A stretch of DNA of 64,000 nucleotides from Conchocele bisecta (Eukaryota > Mollusca > Bivalvia > Lucinida > Thyasiridae), in NCBI GenBank assembly GCA_029237695.1, contig CM055266.1, positions 14,128,858 through 14,192,857 of the forward strand, written 5' to 3'. The position numbers and the translations under genes are program-made. This document shows, piece by piece, positions 22,143-35,502 of this stretch. Under the pieces are notes generated by a model. That model did no database searches and was not told the DNA's origin. It was given only the letters and a program-made list of their open reading frames with translations. Position 1 is the stretch's first letter; every line of letters begins with the position of its first letter.

Positions 22143-23929
22143 CTGAAATAAAATCAACAGGAGTTGACAGATTGATTGTGGTTCAACAAGAGTAAGGTTG
22201 TTATGGGGGATTCTTGATATCTTTGACTACATGTATTTCATAGATCCGTCTTTTATATTTTCTGTATCCTTATAGCTGAAATAGTAAGACAACAGCAAGT
22301 GCTTCAGGTGGTGCTGTTCTAGAATGTGTGGCAGATAGATAGGGTGAAATGGATCAAAACACAAAAACTTGCTATATTTAGTGAGTGTAGCTTAGATAAT
22401 CTCAGCTATACTGATGTCTTTTACTATTTTATCTGTATTTTATATTTACTGTATCCTTCTAGCTGAGACACCTACTGTGTAATTTTTGTCGCAATAATAG
22501 CCCATTATCAGTGATTCTGTTTTGGGTCTTAAACTTGGCATTATCTTAGAAAAACATCATAACCAACGAGACATTTAAGTATACGTATTTTCACAGCGCT
22601 CATCAGACCACGTCGCAAAACACGACGACAAAATCACTGAGAAAGGGCTGTTATTGTGACTCCATAGTTCGTTCTGTATGGAAGACATCATACATAATCC
22701 GACTTCGCCTATTGACTTGAAGGGTAATCTATCCTGGTCACGGCACCACTGTAGTAGGAGGGGGAATTAGTCGAGAACATCACCGACCCAAACAAGTTGG
22801 GTCGTGATTTGGGTCGTGATAGCTGCTATTCGTATATTGGCATTTTTTATTTTCAATAAAACTGAACATATACAGCATCTAACTGTATAAACATTTGGAT
22901 TGAACCATAGTTTACATTTACAAATATACACCAGCATTATATTGTTGACTTAAATACAATTTTTTACAAAAAAAACGTGTATTTTTTTCCCAGAGATATT
23001 CATGAATTTTGTCAATAAAAGTTTTTTTTTATTTCTATAAATAAAAAAAGATTAAAATAGTTCACAACTACTGCTTACATGCATATTGAAATAACCCATA
23101 AGTTCCGCCTGCCTGAGAGACGAACACTCTACCACGTCTCTATAAAAGCCAGCTTGTGCCGCAATTAAGGCAGCACAAATGTTTGATTTCCTACTATGGC
23201 CGTACTACAGTTTACTTTCCACTTTGTGTAGAGTGACCAAAGACTTTTGCTAATACACACTTTATTAAAGTGGCCCTCACATATCAGCCAGTGTCCGCCG
23301 GGAGATTTAGAGCCCATGGATGTATCGGGCGAATTTCATGTTTGTAACGTGTGCCCTCACATATTAGACGGGGCCCGGGCGGTGTCATTTGAACATTGTA
23401 TCGCAAGGGCATCGGACGGACGCCGCTAGATAATCTGGCGGGCGCCAGCTGATCAAAGAACAGATCGGTAGGCGTCCTGGCGGGATCCGTGAGGCTATCG
23501 TAGGGTAGACATAGCACTATGGCTTTCACTACCGTTACAGCCATAGACCTCACAGATACCTACTGTAGCAACTTTGATTTGAAATCTGTCGATTATTGTC
23601 TAAATACGCGTCTAATGGTGCTAAACCAGCAGTGCAAAGCCAGAAATTATATTAAATAGCCTGTATGAGTTACAATGGGTGACTTGCCTATCAAAATAAA
23701 GTGTTTATCGCTCCTTTTGTCCGACTACATAAAGTGTACAAAGTTTACACGCTGTCGCCATTTTGCCGAAGAATTTCCGGCAGAATAAATTAACTTCCGT
23801 AATTCTGTTTTTAGTCCGGCGGCCAAAGGCCGATTTTGGGGCTTAACTTCGTTTTGAGCAACTTAAGTTTTTTACTACTGATTTTGCCTATGTAGACTTT
23901 CTAGTTTTAGAATCCGACTGACGCAAATC
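22143..23929. other. No coding exon found; two diverged repeat pairs
   Basis: This is where upstream RPN1 exons would be expected on the minus strand, but no frame resembles the family N-terminus. An inverted pair occurs at about 22487-22522 and 22632-22665 (GCAATAATAGCCC with GGGCTGTTATTG). A diverged direct pair near 23272 and 23350 shares GCCCTCACATAT. A short minus-strand frame opens at an ATG at 23761 in good context (AAAATGGCGACAGCG) and could be a first exon, but nothing confirms it. Confidence 0.35.
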
Positions 23930-24600
23930 TGTTACCCTTGAGCATTTGGAGAAATCTGCATAAATTCAAGATGGCTGCCACCAAGATATATTGTGCGATA
24001 TAATTGCATTCCCCAGGAGGAAATTAAACCATCTAAGAGAGTATAATGAATGTATTAACGTGTTGACACAAACGGGCAACTTTAAAATTCAATTCCTTAA
24101 CAGCATATAGAAAAAATCCAAGATGGCCACCAAATGTGACTATTTTACATACTTTCACTAATTCGTCATATCAAAGAATATATGTTTTTTAATAATGTGT
24201 TTAAAACAATGAATGTGTGTTTTTTGTAACTTTGAGGTGAAATTATATACTAATCTATATAACACAAGTCCAAGATGGCAGCCATATATGAATATATTAC
24301 AATGTACTTGCAACCGTATCTTGAAATAAGAAACACTATATACTTGCAATCATATCAGAGCGAATTTGCATACCAATATTGTATTTATGTATATAATTAT
24401 TCCAATACATTGGGTATGTATTTGGACACATGTTTCAATCGCATTAGTCCAAGGTGACCACCAAATATCATATTACCTGATAACTAACTTGTGTAGTAAA
24501 TAGCTTATGTACACCTTGATATACACCATTAGACAGCATCGGCAATAACGTAAGTCTAATATGGCCGCCGGATATGAATATAGTACCTTATAATAGTAAT
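23930..24600. repeat. Degenerate array with a recurring AAGATGGC.GCCA word
   Basis: The word AAGATGGCTGCCACC, or a near match, recurs at about 23968, 24118, 24270, 24448 and 24560, mostly at about 150-bp steps, each followed by ATAT-rich sequence. Reverse-strand versions occur near 25950 and 26100. The words resemble the YY1 binding consensus. Confidence 0.55.
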
Positions 24601-27073
24601 ACAATTATATTATAATATAAGATTTAAACTCGTGCATTCAGTTAGATATTTTGATATTGTTTTGTCTTGTCTTGCCATTCCATAGCAGCATTCATACTTC
24701 TATTGTTGGCAGGGAGATATATTGTACTTTACAATATACTTCAAGGACTTCCCAATTTGTAAAAACACCAGATGTCGTCGTTTATATCATTGGCTCCAAA
24801 AACGCAAATGCTCAATGTGATTTACTGTGCAACATCGCATGAAATGGCTCCTCTAGATAGTGTCATTAACAACTTGAGTGTCTGGATATAGCAATTGAAT
24901 AAGTACAAATGGATGATACGTCTATATATTTCTGTCACAATCGGTGACTACGTACAATAATATAGTTCAGCCATCCAGTAGCTTATTCCAGTTTCTGGCT
25001 ACCATTACATGCTTTCAACCTACTTAGTACAACCACATAGCTGATAGTATTGGCCACATGTTTTCTTTCTGTGAAAGTAGTCAGTTTCCACAAAGCAGCT
25101 GTATGCACATGATGGTTGATGTACACCACTTTAATATCACTTATTACTTTGTAAGCTGCAAGTAATTGATGTGTTTTCAGACCACTATCGCCGATGTAGA
25201 GCAACATATTTATATGATGAGGTAAAGTATGTACACATGTACATCAATTTTCTCCGTGTATTGTTTCAAAGATAAGCAATACAAATACTTTATTTTTGTC
25301 GAATTATTGTGTAGTTATATGCCATTTAATGAGTTTTACTTATTTAAACATATGACAGAATTCAGCACCTGTGAATGTATATGATATGTAAAAACTAAGA
25401 CATGACGCCGTCAGTATACATAAATGTGGATCAAAGAAAACAACCGTAATCACAAATATAATAATTCCGAGAAGAACATGGAGATGCTATATATTAAATA
25501 CCACAGGTAGGACACAGCTAATACAAATGTAATTGATATTATATGACAGACAATCTAGTTGTGCCACTACTAAATACTCACGGTAACAAAAACGATTATA
25601 GTACATGCAGACAGCAATACACATGGTACACAACCATATATAGAACGTGACAAACTTCAAGGTACCATAATATGGATATGAGGTATACAGTATTCACGCA
25701 ATTTGATAAGACTAATATGAAAATGCTGTTTGTGTCATCATAATTATATCTTTGTTTTCTTATAGTTATATTTACAATATTAGCTTTCAATTACAGAAAC
25801 CAATACATTTTGTGTAATTAATATCTTTTTGTGTACAGTATACATGCATTAATCATTTTTGATCCAATATATCCAAGATTAGTATACATGTTGTTTTCAT
25901 ATGGAGTGTACGTGGGAGCAGTCATATGCAAAATATCATGTTACGTTTGGCGGCCATGTTGGATTTTTACCATTTAACAGTGAATTGAAATTTAATGTTG
26001 ATCACTTATCTCGATAAGTCAAGTAAATCCACTTTATGCTGGTAATGTATGCTAATACCTCATGTGGAAACAACTATATATGACACACTATAACTGTTTG
26101 GCAGCCATTTTGGATTTATGCAAATTTCTCCAAATGATCAAAGATGACATAGTGTCGTCAGTCGAATTCTTGATGTTGATGATCTGCGCAATCAAAATCG
26201 CCAATATTTTTTTTATTTTATTCCAAATAAAGTTAAGCTCCTGCATGGAACGTGCCATACACTTGGCTGCCAGACTATCTGACATCTGAGCGGGAAACAC
26301 CCCACATACGTCAATCGATTTCATTGGTCGGTTACTTTGCAGATTTCCGATATTGTACCTCAGAAAAAAAATGGCGACGGTGATAAACTGAACGTGTTAT
26401 GCACACTGTTTTACAAAGAAATGTTGAGAAATAACTAGTAAGGAAAGTAGTTGCATACAAATTATGAATGAAATTTGGTGTATTAATATTATTTAAACGT
26501 ATTGTCAGATGATTTCGGTATCGTACAGTTCACGAAGTGTCAAAATTATGCGCGTATTCGTATCGAGTATTCGAGTTTAGATTTCGCTATGTGACCCAAT
26601 GGGATGGAAGCCAGTCTCTATAGCAAAGAAAGTAATAAATGAAAAATGTCAGATAATGAAAAATAGAAGTTAAACTTGTTCTGAGTACATAACTCTAATT
26701 ACATTTCATTACATTGCACTACATAAGAGTTATGACGTAGTTGTATTTGTAAATGTGCGTTTTAAGGCAGGTCGAAATAATGGTGTTTTTATACGTATGA
26801 TGCTAAATTTACATATACATAGTGAAGTATGTTATACCTTATAAACGATATATACATGTGACACAAGTAATAATTCATAAAACTGGTTCTACACAGCTAT
26901 TTCCTGGATAAATTGAGATGTTTACTCTGGATCGCCAGTTCTTCTTACATTGCCCGGTGTCAGTAGTTTCCTTCCTGCTGATCTATATATAACTTCGAGG
27001 GCGTTTCGGACCATAACAGATTCGTTATTTATGTTTGATGTGTTTGTCCCAAGTTTAAACTTAATGATATATT
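24601..27073. other. AT-rich sequence, no gene recognised
   Basis: Short frames here (for example minus 24983-25207) show no family motif. Nothing else supported up to the gap. Confidence 0.4.
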
Positions 27074-27573
27074 NNNNNNNNNNNNNNNNNNNNNNNNNNN
27101 NNNNNNNNNNNNNNNNNNNNNNNNNNNNNNNNNNNNNNNNNNNNNNNNNNNNNNNNNNNNNNNNNNNNNNNNNNNNNNNNNNNNNNNNNNNNNNNNNNNN
27201 NNNNNNNNNNNNNNNNNNNNNNNNNNNNNNNNNNNNNNNNNNNNNNNNNNNNNNNNNNNNNNNNNNNNNNNNNNNNNNNNNNNNNNNNNNNNNNNNNNNN
27301 NNNNNNNNNNNNNNNNNNNNNNNNNNNNNNNNNNNNNNNNNNNNNNNNNNNNNNNNNNNNNNNNNNNNNNNNNNNNNNNNNNNNNNNNNNNNNNNNNNNN
27401 NNNNNNNNNNNNNNNNNNNNNNNNNNNNNNNNNNNNNNNNNNNNNNNNNNNNNNNNNNNNNNNNNNNNNNNNNNNNNNNNNNNNNNNNNNNNNNNNNNNN
27501 NNNNNNNNNNNNNNNNNNNNNNNNNNNNNNNNNNNNNNNNNNNNNNNNNNNNNNNNNNNNNNNNNNNNNNNNN
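27074..27573. other. Assembly gap, 500 N
   Basis: Exactly 500 N, the usual placeholder for a gap of unknown size. Frames called across it are artefacts. Confidence 0.99.
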
Positions 27574-27915
27574 TAACCGTGTTTCCTTAAACTGTTAACG
27601 GACATTACTATTTATTCTCTGTATTTATTTTTTAATGTGGAATGATCGTTCTTTATAGTCTGTCGAAAATATTATTTTTTCAGGTGACGCATTTAATTAG
27701 TATAAATAATTAAAATATATCATGCCTCATTTGCATATGAAAATAGCCTGATACCACCGCGAGTCACTATCAGTAAAATAAATATTACTAAATGATTATA
27801 CATGTATATGTATAGCAGGTATTTGTATTTTTTAGAACTGGTAGAATAGTGACAATTATGCACTTATTTAATTCCTATAAAGAACAGTTTGTGCGTACTG
27901 AGTGGGCATGTACCT
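27574..27915 (-). mobile_element. piggyBac-like MITE family I, copy cut by the gap
   Basis: The right end TACTGAGTGGGCATGTACCT is followed by TTAA (27916-27919). The body matches the reverse of the 39997-40493 copy (ATGCCTCATTTGCATATGAA, GGTGACGCATTTAATTAG, TAACCGTGTTTCCTT). About 155 bp including the other end should lie in the gap. Confidence 0.8.
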
Positions 27916-27919
27916 TTAA

Positions 27920-29024
27920 TGATGGCAGCCAATCGCCTCCTGTTTAATCCATACTCAAATATGTTCTCTTCTTTTAAAATATATGTTGTATAACCAAATG
28001 GACATCGTTGCGATGTGGCCGGCGCCGGGCATGAATGAGCTATGCATGTCGGAGTGTCGATAGTTGATGCCGTTATTTGGACAGACAGTAAAGCGCCGGC
28101 CGGCATTGGTCCCCGGTAGCTATTCGATCACAGCTCTTCGCCTCTACACCGACGTATGTGAAGTTGTCATTACTTGCCGGATAAGGTGGTTTTCCCCGGG
28201 TACTCCGGTTTCCCCACCATTCATCTCGCGGAGTAATGCAGCTTAGGCCGGAGTTGGCCGCCCGCATTACTCCGATTAAACATTATTGACTGTAATCTGC
28301 ATCGTCTGAAATCAAACTTTAACATTTTGGACCATGACCGGCGGTATGGTACGTGACCATTTCCTTATCAATTCCACTTAACTATAAACTGACAGATTTA
28401 GCCCAGAAGGCTAAACAACTGTCAGCCTGATACTTCCACACACACGCCACTCACTAATATATGGGCAATTGCTATACCGCCGTGTATTATCTTCTCTTTT
28501 TCTTTCGTCTTCAGAATATGTGAAACAATTTGTCATCTAAGCAAATAGGAACAGATAAACGCCGCACCTGAACTCGAATAATAACATCTCGTATATAACG
28601 ATAAGCCGCGAAACGACAGTAGCTGGGCCCGAAAACATATTACATCATACTTTGCATAACCCAATATCGATCATTCCCTGCATGATATGTTTTTCCTTGA
28701 CCAACCATCAAATATCATCATCATATAGGATAACACTGTTACGGATGAGTCTCCATATATCACATGCATTCACACTCAGCCCTCTTCACGGCCTGACATA
28801 CCGGCTTCGTGCGATAGGAGAATGAAATAACTGGGTCAAATTAACCGGAGAATGAAATAACTAGGTCAAATTAACCGCCTCATTGCCACATATTTCGACT
28901 GTATCGCAGATATTAGTAAATTCGGAAACAAATGGGCCAACGGTCATACCTGACACTTTTGGGCTCAAATGCCCGGGTTAGGAAGATCTTCGAGCCAATT
29001 CCTATCATTAAATATAAGATAAAA
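27920..29024. other. No gene; local palindrome and 30-bp duplication
   Basis: GGAGTAATGCAGC and GCATTACTCCG pair across 28220-28275. GAATGAAATAACTGGGTCAA is tandemly duplicated near 28818-28876. Nothing else recognised. Confidence 0.4.
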
Positions 29025-31813
29025 CAAGAGTTGTCAGAAGACAACGAAGCTCGCCTGTTGGCAGCCTTCACTCAAACTTGGCACAGTTTCACAAAAAACA
29101 TGAATATTATATAACTTGACCTTGGGTTAAGGGGCGTGCGGTGGACCTTGACATTGGGGTCAGGGTACAAGGTGTGTCGTGGGTTTGCTATAGTATAATA
29201 TAGCATATTAAGATGAATGCATGTATGAAATATCAATGCGCTCCCTGAAAACAGAAGTAAAACAAAATTTAACCCAACGTTAAGTTTATGAACGCACTAA
29301 GTTGGTGATTTTCTACAGCATGATAGCTATTCACATGAGGAATGCATGTATGCATGTGCTAAGTTTGTGACCTTGACCATGGGAAAAGTGGTGGGGTGGG
29401 TCATGGATTTGCTGTAGCACAATAGAGGATCATCAGATGAATGCATGTATGAAATATCAAAGCGTTCCCTGTAAAGAAACAGAAGTTACACAACATTTAC
29501 CCCAACGTTAAGTTGATGAACATGCTAACTTTGTGACCTTGACCTTGGGGTAAGGGTTGGGTTTTTAGTTTAAACATAGTTTATTGCATATAAATACAAT
29601 AGGATCGGGCTACAAGTTCTCTCAACATTAGTTACAGCCCTCACCTAAGGGTTGGGTGGTGGGTTGTGAATTATATACAGCATGATAGAGTGTCGTCTGA
29701 GGAATGCATATATGAAATATCAAGGCGTTTCATGAAAGGAAACAGATGTTATAAGATATTTACCCCAACGTTAAGTTTATGAATGTGCTAAGATTGTGGC
29801 CTTGACCCTGGGGTAAGGGGCGGGCGGTGGGTCATGGATTTGCTATAGCACGATAGAGTATCATCAGATGAATGCATGTATGAAATATCAAGGCGTTACC
29901 TGTAAAGAAACATAAGTTATAAAAATACATTTACTCCAACGTTAAGTTTATGATGTTGATCTTGGGGAAAGGAGTGTGTGGGCGGGGAGTGGGGGGGGGG
30001 GGGGGGTCATGGATTTGCTGTAGCACAATAGAGGATCATCAGATGAATGCATGTATGAAATATCAAAGCGTTCCCTGTAACGAAACAGAAGTTACACAAC
30101 ATTTACCCCAACGTTAAGTTTATGAACATGCTAAGTTTGTGACCTTGACCTTTGGGTAAGGGTTGGGTGGTGGGTTGTGGATTTGCGTTCCCTGTAACGA
30201 AACAGAAGTTACACAACATTTACCCCAACGTTAAGTTTATGAACATGCTAAGTTTGTGACCTTGACCTTTGGGTAAGGGGTGGGCGGTGGGTCATGGATT
30301 TGCTATAGTACGATAGAGTACCATCAGATGAATGCATGTATGAAATATCAAGGCGTTCCATGAAAGGAAACAGATGTTATAAGAAATTTACCACAACATT
30401 AAGTTTATGAATGTGCTAAGGTTGTGACCTTAACCTTGGGGGAAAGGGGTGGGGTGGGGTGGGTCATGGATTTGCTATAACACTCTATAGTATCATCAGA
30501 TGAATGCATGTATGAAATATCAAGGCGTTCCCTGTAAAGAAACAGAAGTAAAAATATACATTTACTCCAACGTTAAGTTTATGATGTTGATCTTGGGGAA
30601 AGAGGGATGGTGGGGGGGGGGGGGGGGGGGGGGTCATTGATTTGCTGTAGCACAATAGAGGATCATCAGATGAATGCATGTATGAACTATAAAAGCGTTC
30701 ACTGTAAAGAAACAGAAGTTACACAACATTTACCCCAACGTTAAGTTTATGAACATGCTAAGTTTGTGACCTTGACATTGGGGTAAGAGTTGGGTGGTGG
30801 GTTGTGGATTTGCTACAGCACGATAGAGGATCATCTCAGGAATGCATGTATGAAATATCAAGGCATTTCAAGAAAGGAAACATATGTTATAAGATATTTA
30901 CCCCAACGTTAAGTTTATGAATGTGCTAAGTTTGTGACCTTGACCTTAGGGTAATGGGTGGGTCATATATTTGCTATCGCACAATAGAGTATCATCAGAA
31001 GAATGCATGTATGAAATATCAAGGCGTTCCATGAAAGGAAACATATGTTATAAGACATTTACCCCCAACGTGAAGTTTATGAATGTGCTAAGTTTGTGAC
31101 ATTGACCTTGGGGAAAAGGGTGGGAGGTGGGTCATGGATTTGCTATAGTACGATAGAGTATCATCAGATGAATGCATGTATGAAATATGGAGGTATTCCC
31201 TGTAATAAACAGAAGTTACACAACATTTACCCCAACGTTATGTTTATGAATGTGCTAGGTTTGTGACCTTGACCTTGGGGTAAGGGTTGGGTGGTGAGTC
31301 GTGGATTTACTACAGCATGATAGAGGGTCGTTTGAGGAATGCATGTATGAAATATCAAGGCGTTCCATGAAAGGAAACAGATGTCATAAGAAATTTACCC
31401 CAACGTTAAGTTTATGAATGTGCTAAGGTTGTGACCTTTACCTTGGGGTAAGGGTTGGGTGGTGGGTCATGGATTTGCTACAGTGTGATAGAGGGTCATC
31501 TGAGGAATGAATGTATGAAATAACAAGGTGTTGAATGAAAGGAAACAGAAGTTATAAGACATTTACCCAAACGTTAAGTTTGTGAATGTGCTAAGTTTGT
31601 GACCTTGACCCTGGATAAGGGTTGGGTGGTGGGTCATGGATTTGCTACAGCATGATGTAGGGTCATCTGAGGAATGCATGTATGAAATAACAAGGTGTTC
31701 CATGAAAGGAAACAGAAGTTATAAGACATTTACCCAACGTTAAGTTTGTGGCCGACGCCGACGACGCCGGGAGTATGACATAAGCTCTTCTGCATTTCGT
31801 GCAGGCGAGCTAA
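29025..31813 (+). mobile_element. Helitron-like element family F with a long tandem array
   Basis: Starts CAAGAGTTGTCAGAAGACAA (5' hairpin GTTGTC/GACAAC) and ends near GCAGGCGAGCTAA. In between are about eighteen units of roughly 150 bp with the words CCCCAACGTTAAGTTTATGA, TTTGTGACCTTGACCTTGGG, GGTGGGTCATGGATTTGCTA, GATGAATGCATGTATGAAAT and GGCGTTCC. Unit variants alternate. Long G runs lie at about 29988-30006 and 30612-30632. A foreign stretch interrupts it at 29562-29646. Reverse relatives are at 340-1275 and 36871-37255. Ends are approximate. Confidence 0.75.
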
Positions 31814-32924
31814 AAACAAGAAAAAAAGAAACGTTATATTAAGGTATAGCGATCAACATACATCAGCACTGCACGTGTGTCACGTAACACATAAAAGCAC
31901 GTGAATTAACCACTCGTAAAGGGAGGTCGACGATTCGAGCATCTGCTTGCGCAAAACCTCTGTTAGAAGCTTGCGGGCTCTTTCAATAGGGGTGACGCTA
32001 CAATAAACACATATTTTTCTGTACTGTTTTACAGTTAGTCGAACGGTATGTATTAAAGATAATCAAATAAAAGGAATATATTTTATATCAGTAACAGTTG
32101 GAGAACTTCCGCCCATATCGCCACATACATGTTTATAACAGTTATTACTCATACCCGCATGCATATTGATGTCGGATATAATATAAATACATGCATCATT
32201 GTACGTATACGTTACTTCCTAGTTTATAAATGGGACGTCTCAAAACAAAAGGCACCCTAACAGGCTTTCGAAATGCACACTATCAGATACGCATACGCAG
32301 TCTGATATGGGGCTGCATTGGTCGCTATTCAGTCACGTATGACAAATATAATTACTCCTTATCAAATTACGTGAACATGTAAAATTGTCACCAACTCTAA
32401 AACGCCAGAATCTCGTTTTTCTCAGGCGACGATCTATCGTTTTTCTCAGGCGACGATCTAATTATGTACCGATAGATTCGGGTGCAGATCCAGTCGGGGA
32501 TATGTCCGGCGCACGCCCCCTCTGCCGAGTTTAGATTTTAACCCATTATTTTACAGTGAATGCTTTGATTATTTTTCTTCTTTCTCACCCAAAATGTATG
32601 TCGTTACCACTCAGTTGAACTGTCTCGTCGAGTGGTAACTGAGTGGTAACGAAATTCACTTGTATACGTTCGATGAGAAATTAAAACAAACCCAGAGAAC
32701 TTATTTATAATTTTGGAGTGTACGAGTCTCATTTACAAACGATAACCCACGCCCCTCTGAATCTAAATCGTGGATCCGGCCCTGAGATCCATCTACATAT
32801 TCAAACCTGTGGGTAGATCATGAACTCTATTGTCATGGTTGTAAACATGACCTAACAAAAGATGCGATGATTGTAATCAATCGCAGTTAAATAATACATA
32901 CAGATCACGAACTTGAATATTTGT
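31814..32924. other. No gene recognised
   Basis: A 24-bp word (TCGTTTTTCTCAGGCGACGA plus TCTA) is tandemly doubled at about 32414-32461. A diverged family Q hairpin lies at 32589-32655. No frame with similarity. Confidence 0.45.
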
Positions 32925-33501
32925 CTACTGTCTGTTCCGCGTTTTACTGCCGACGAACATTTGGCCATTAAACACATTAAATCTAAAAAATATTTAAAAG
33001 TAAGTACTTTTTCATCAATAACAAAAAAGTCACCGTCCCCAAAAAAAATTATTTGATGAAATGTCATCAAATATTGATTTTATTGAGAAAAAAACGATTT
33101 TCCTATGGGAATTTAACATGGAGGTCAATTTCCAAAACTTTTCGTTTTTTGATCCTGAAGGATCAAAAAACGAAAACAATTGGAAAGTGACTCCGAAACC
33201 TGGCGAGATAGCTTGAAAATGATGTAACTAAGAAAACAAAAGCTAGATTTTGAAAATCGGTCAACAAATAAAAAAAATATTTAAAAAAAATCTATTTTTA
33301 TCACCCATGTTAAATTCCCATAGGAAAATCGTTTTTTCGCAATAAAATAAATATTTGATGGAATTTCATGAAATATTTTTTTTTGGGAGGGTGACTTTTT
33401 TATTATTGATAACAAAGTACTTATTTTTAAATATTTTTTAGATTTAATGTGTATTCAATAGCCAAAAGTTCGTCGGCAGCAAAACATGAAACAGACAGTA
33501 G
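32925..33501. mobile_element. TIR element family J, full copy
   Basis: 577 bp. Ends CTACTGTCTGTTCC and, inverted, CTACTGTCTGTTTC. Long inner arms mirror CATTAAATCTAAAAAATAT, AATAACAAAAAAGTCACC and ATTTTCCTATGGGAATTTAA, meeting at a central palindrome CGTTTTTTGATCC/GGATCAAAAAACG. No ORF. Confidence 0.85.
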
Positions 33502-34059
33502 TGAGTATAGATGTACGTTATCCACTATGACACTATGACGAAGCAACACTTATCAAGTTTGCAGCCAGTATAGTCCCAAATTAGTGTACGCATGCAGTCT
33601 GTTCAAGTTATACATTCGTGCAATGTTCTCTATTGACTCAGGAAACTAGGCAATGGTGCCTGTAACGAATCACATATGTAGTACCATATCAAACCACATG
33701 AATGATCCAGTTGATCAGGAGCTACACCAATCACAATTGTTGTAAGTCATGTCTGTCAATGCGGATTAGTTACACATTATCTGATAGCTAGCCTTATACT
33801 GTAGTCGGAGACGAATCGAATACTGTGTATTATATGGTGGTATTAGTATGATGCGACGTGAAAACAATGTAATTATAATATTTTTCCTCAGACCAGTATA
33901 GCTCCTTGGTGATAAGTCATTCAGGCCAATATGTACTTACCTCAAATTGTTCAGTAGCGTCACACTTCGTGAACAGCTATTCGGATTTCCCAATAATAAT
34001 ACTGAATATATACATGTACTGGAAGATATAGGTATACACTAGTTGTAAACGGGCATATA
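33502..34059. other. No gene; family K fragments
   Basis: TTGATCAGGAGCTACACC near 33720 and GCAGCCAGTATAGTCCC near 33560 are K-like words. Otherwise nothing. Confidence 0.4.
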
Positions 34060-35365
34060 CGAGGGGTGATACAAAAAATACGTCGACTTTTGCTATAGTT
34101 TGTTTACTAGTTTATTACAAGGTGCAGAACTTTAACATTTTACACCAATGTACATGTAGCAATTGTGTACACGTTGACATAATCACATTTAAAAAGGCTT
34201 GAATTGTGCACATTTCATGCATATTTCTGTATCCATAGTAAAGCGGTACCGGTGCAACCCAACTATTCAAATGTTTTGTTCTGCAATAGTGTAATAGAAA
34301 GTATAGTAGATGACCAGCAAATTCCACTGAACGTCGTCTGCTACTAGTGATCAGTAAAAGTAAACGTTTCTATTATGTTAGATGGCATGGTGCGCGTAGT
34401 TATAAACTGAACATCCATTTGAAAGCGGTCGCTCAATGTCATTACGCAGAAAACGGCGTCGTCAGAATGGCCAGAAACCATTGCAGTGAAACAGTTTTGA
34501 GTGGATGTAGAGAAAACCACAACGCAAACCTTACAGTTGATGAAACATTTGAATAACATATCATCTGTGTGCCAATCGCTGGTATTAAGCGGCGTGATAG
34601 AGAATAGTAGGTTAGTGCCGTGAATGGGAACAAATATCTGGCAAGGCTTAGAAAACGGGATGGGCGAGGCTCTGCCGAGCACATCCCGTTTCCGTGCCGC
34701 GCCAGATATTTTTCCCATTCGCGGCACTAACCTACTATTCTATTTATCCCGTCAACACCTACAAATGGCTTTCAAATGCAAACAAATAACCCCAATCACC
34801 GCACATATTCATACGCAGTGATTAGGTCGTATTGACAGGATATCAAAAATGTTTCACGGCATCGTGTTTCACGGCACATTCGCACTGTGTTGACAATCTG
34901 TTAAACGGGCCGGAAATGCTTGCGAACAGCGGAGGGAAACGACGTAAAACAATTTTCAGCGTAAAACACATAATATGGGACGACACTGTAAACAACCGGC
35001 TGTTCACAATACGTGGCGTCTATGAAATTAGATCGGCGTCCATTACGAAACAGTTCAGACGAAATTGGCAGACAATTTGCAGATGAGTAAGGTAGCCTCA
35101 TATGCGTTACTGACTTATACAGAAAAAAAGTGATGAAGGTAGCCTCATCATTTATCAACATCAACCACGACAACGTTGCGCCGACATGCATGATATGTAT
35201 GTTTTCAACTACTTGCGTATGAGAACTACTTGCGTACGGTTTATGCAATATTCTATACCGTCATTGAATATCGATTGATTTTCCGGATGGTGTAATTATA
35301 ATTTCTGCATCACATAGAATATAAAATGTATAACAAATGCCCACGTATTATTTGATCACCCCTCG
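34060..35365. mobile_element. Mariner-like TIR element, non-coding, with nested family G
   Basis: Ends CGAGGGGTGATACAAAAAAT and, inverted, CGAGGGGTGATCAAATAATA, with TA on both sides (34058-34059, 35366-35367). The 1306 bp is mariner-sized, but about 300 bp is a nested family G element and no mariner transposase motif (D,D34D context) was seen. A deleted or decayed derivative is likely. Confidence 0.7.
34594..34893 (-). mobile_element. Foldback family G copy (nested)
   Basis: The hairpin arm AATAGTAGGTTAGTGCCGTG, GGGAACAAATATCTGGC, GGGATGGGCGAGGC is mirrored to ATCTATTTATCCCGTCAAC-like sequence, then GTGTTTCACGGCACATTC and GTGTTGAC. Same layout as 40885-41160, opposite strand. Confidence 0.8.
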
Positions 35366-35502
35366 TAAGTTAACCTCGCCAACTTGATCAGGTGTTTCAT
35401 GCATTTAAATTAAATACTTCACATTATCATGTGCTGCGAATATAAACACATGCTAATATTCAGTGTATCTAATTATTTTCCTTGCGTTTCAATTGTTTGG
35501 CA

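Noticed and set aside
23284..23553. Upstream RPN1 exon
   Set aside because: The 89-residue minus frame has no resemblance to the RPN1 N-terminus and no fitting splice sites.
24983..25207. Minus-strand frame of 74 residues beginning MLLYIGDSG
   Set aside because: Looks protein-like but matches no family I know and has no exon borders. Could be a transposon scrap.
26922..27605. Frames of about 210-227 residues across the first gap
   Set aside because: They consist mostly of N. The flanking residues show no family resemblance.
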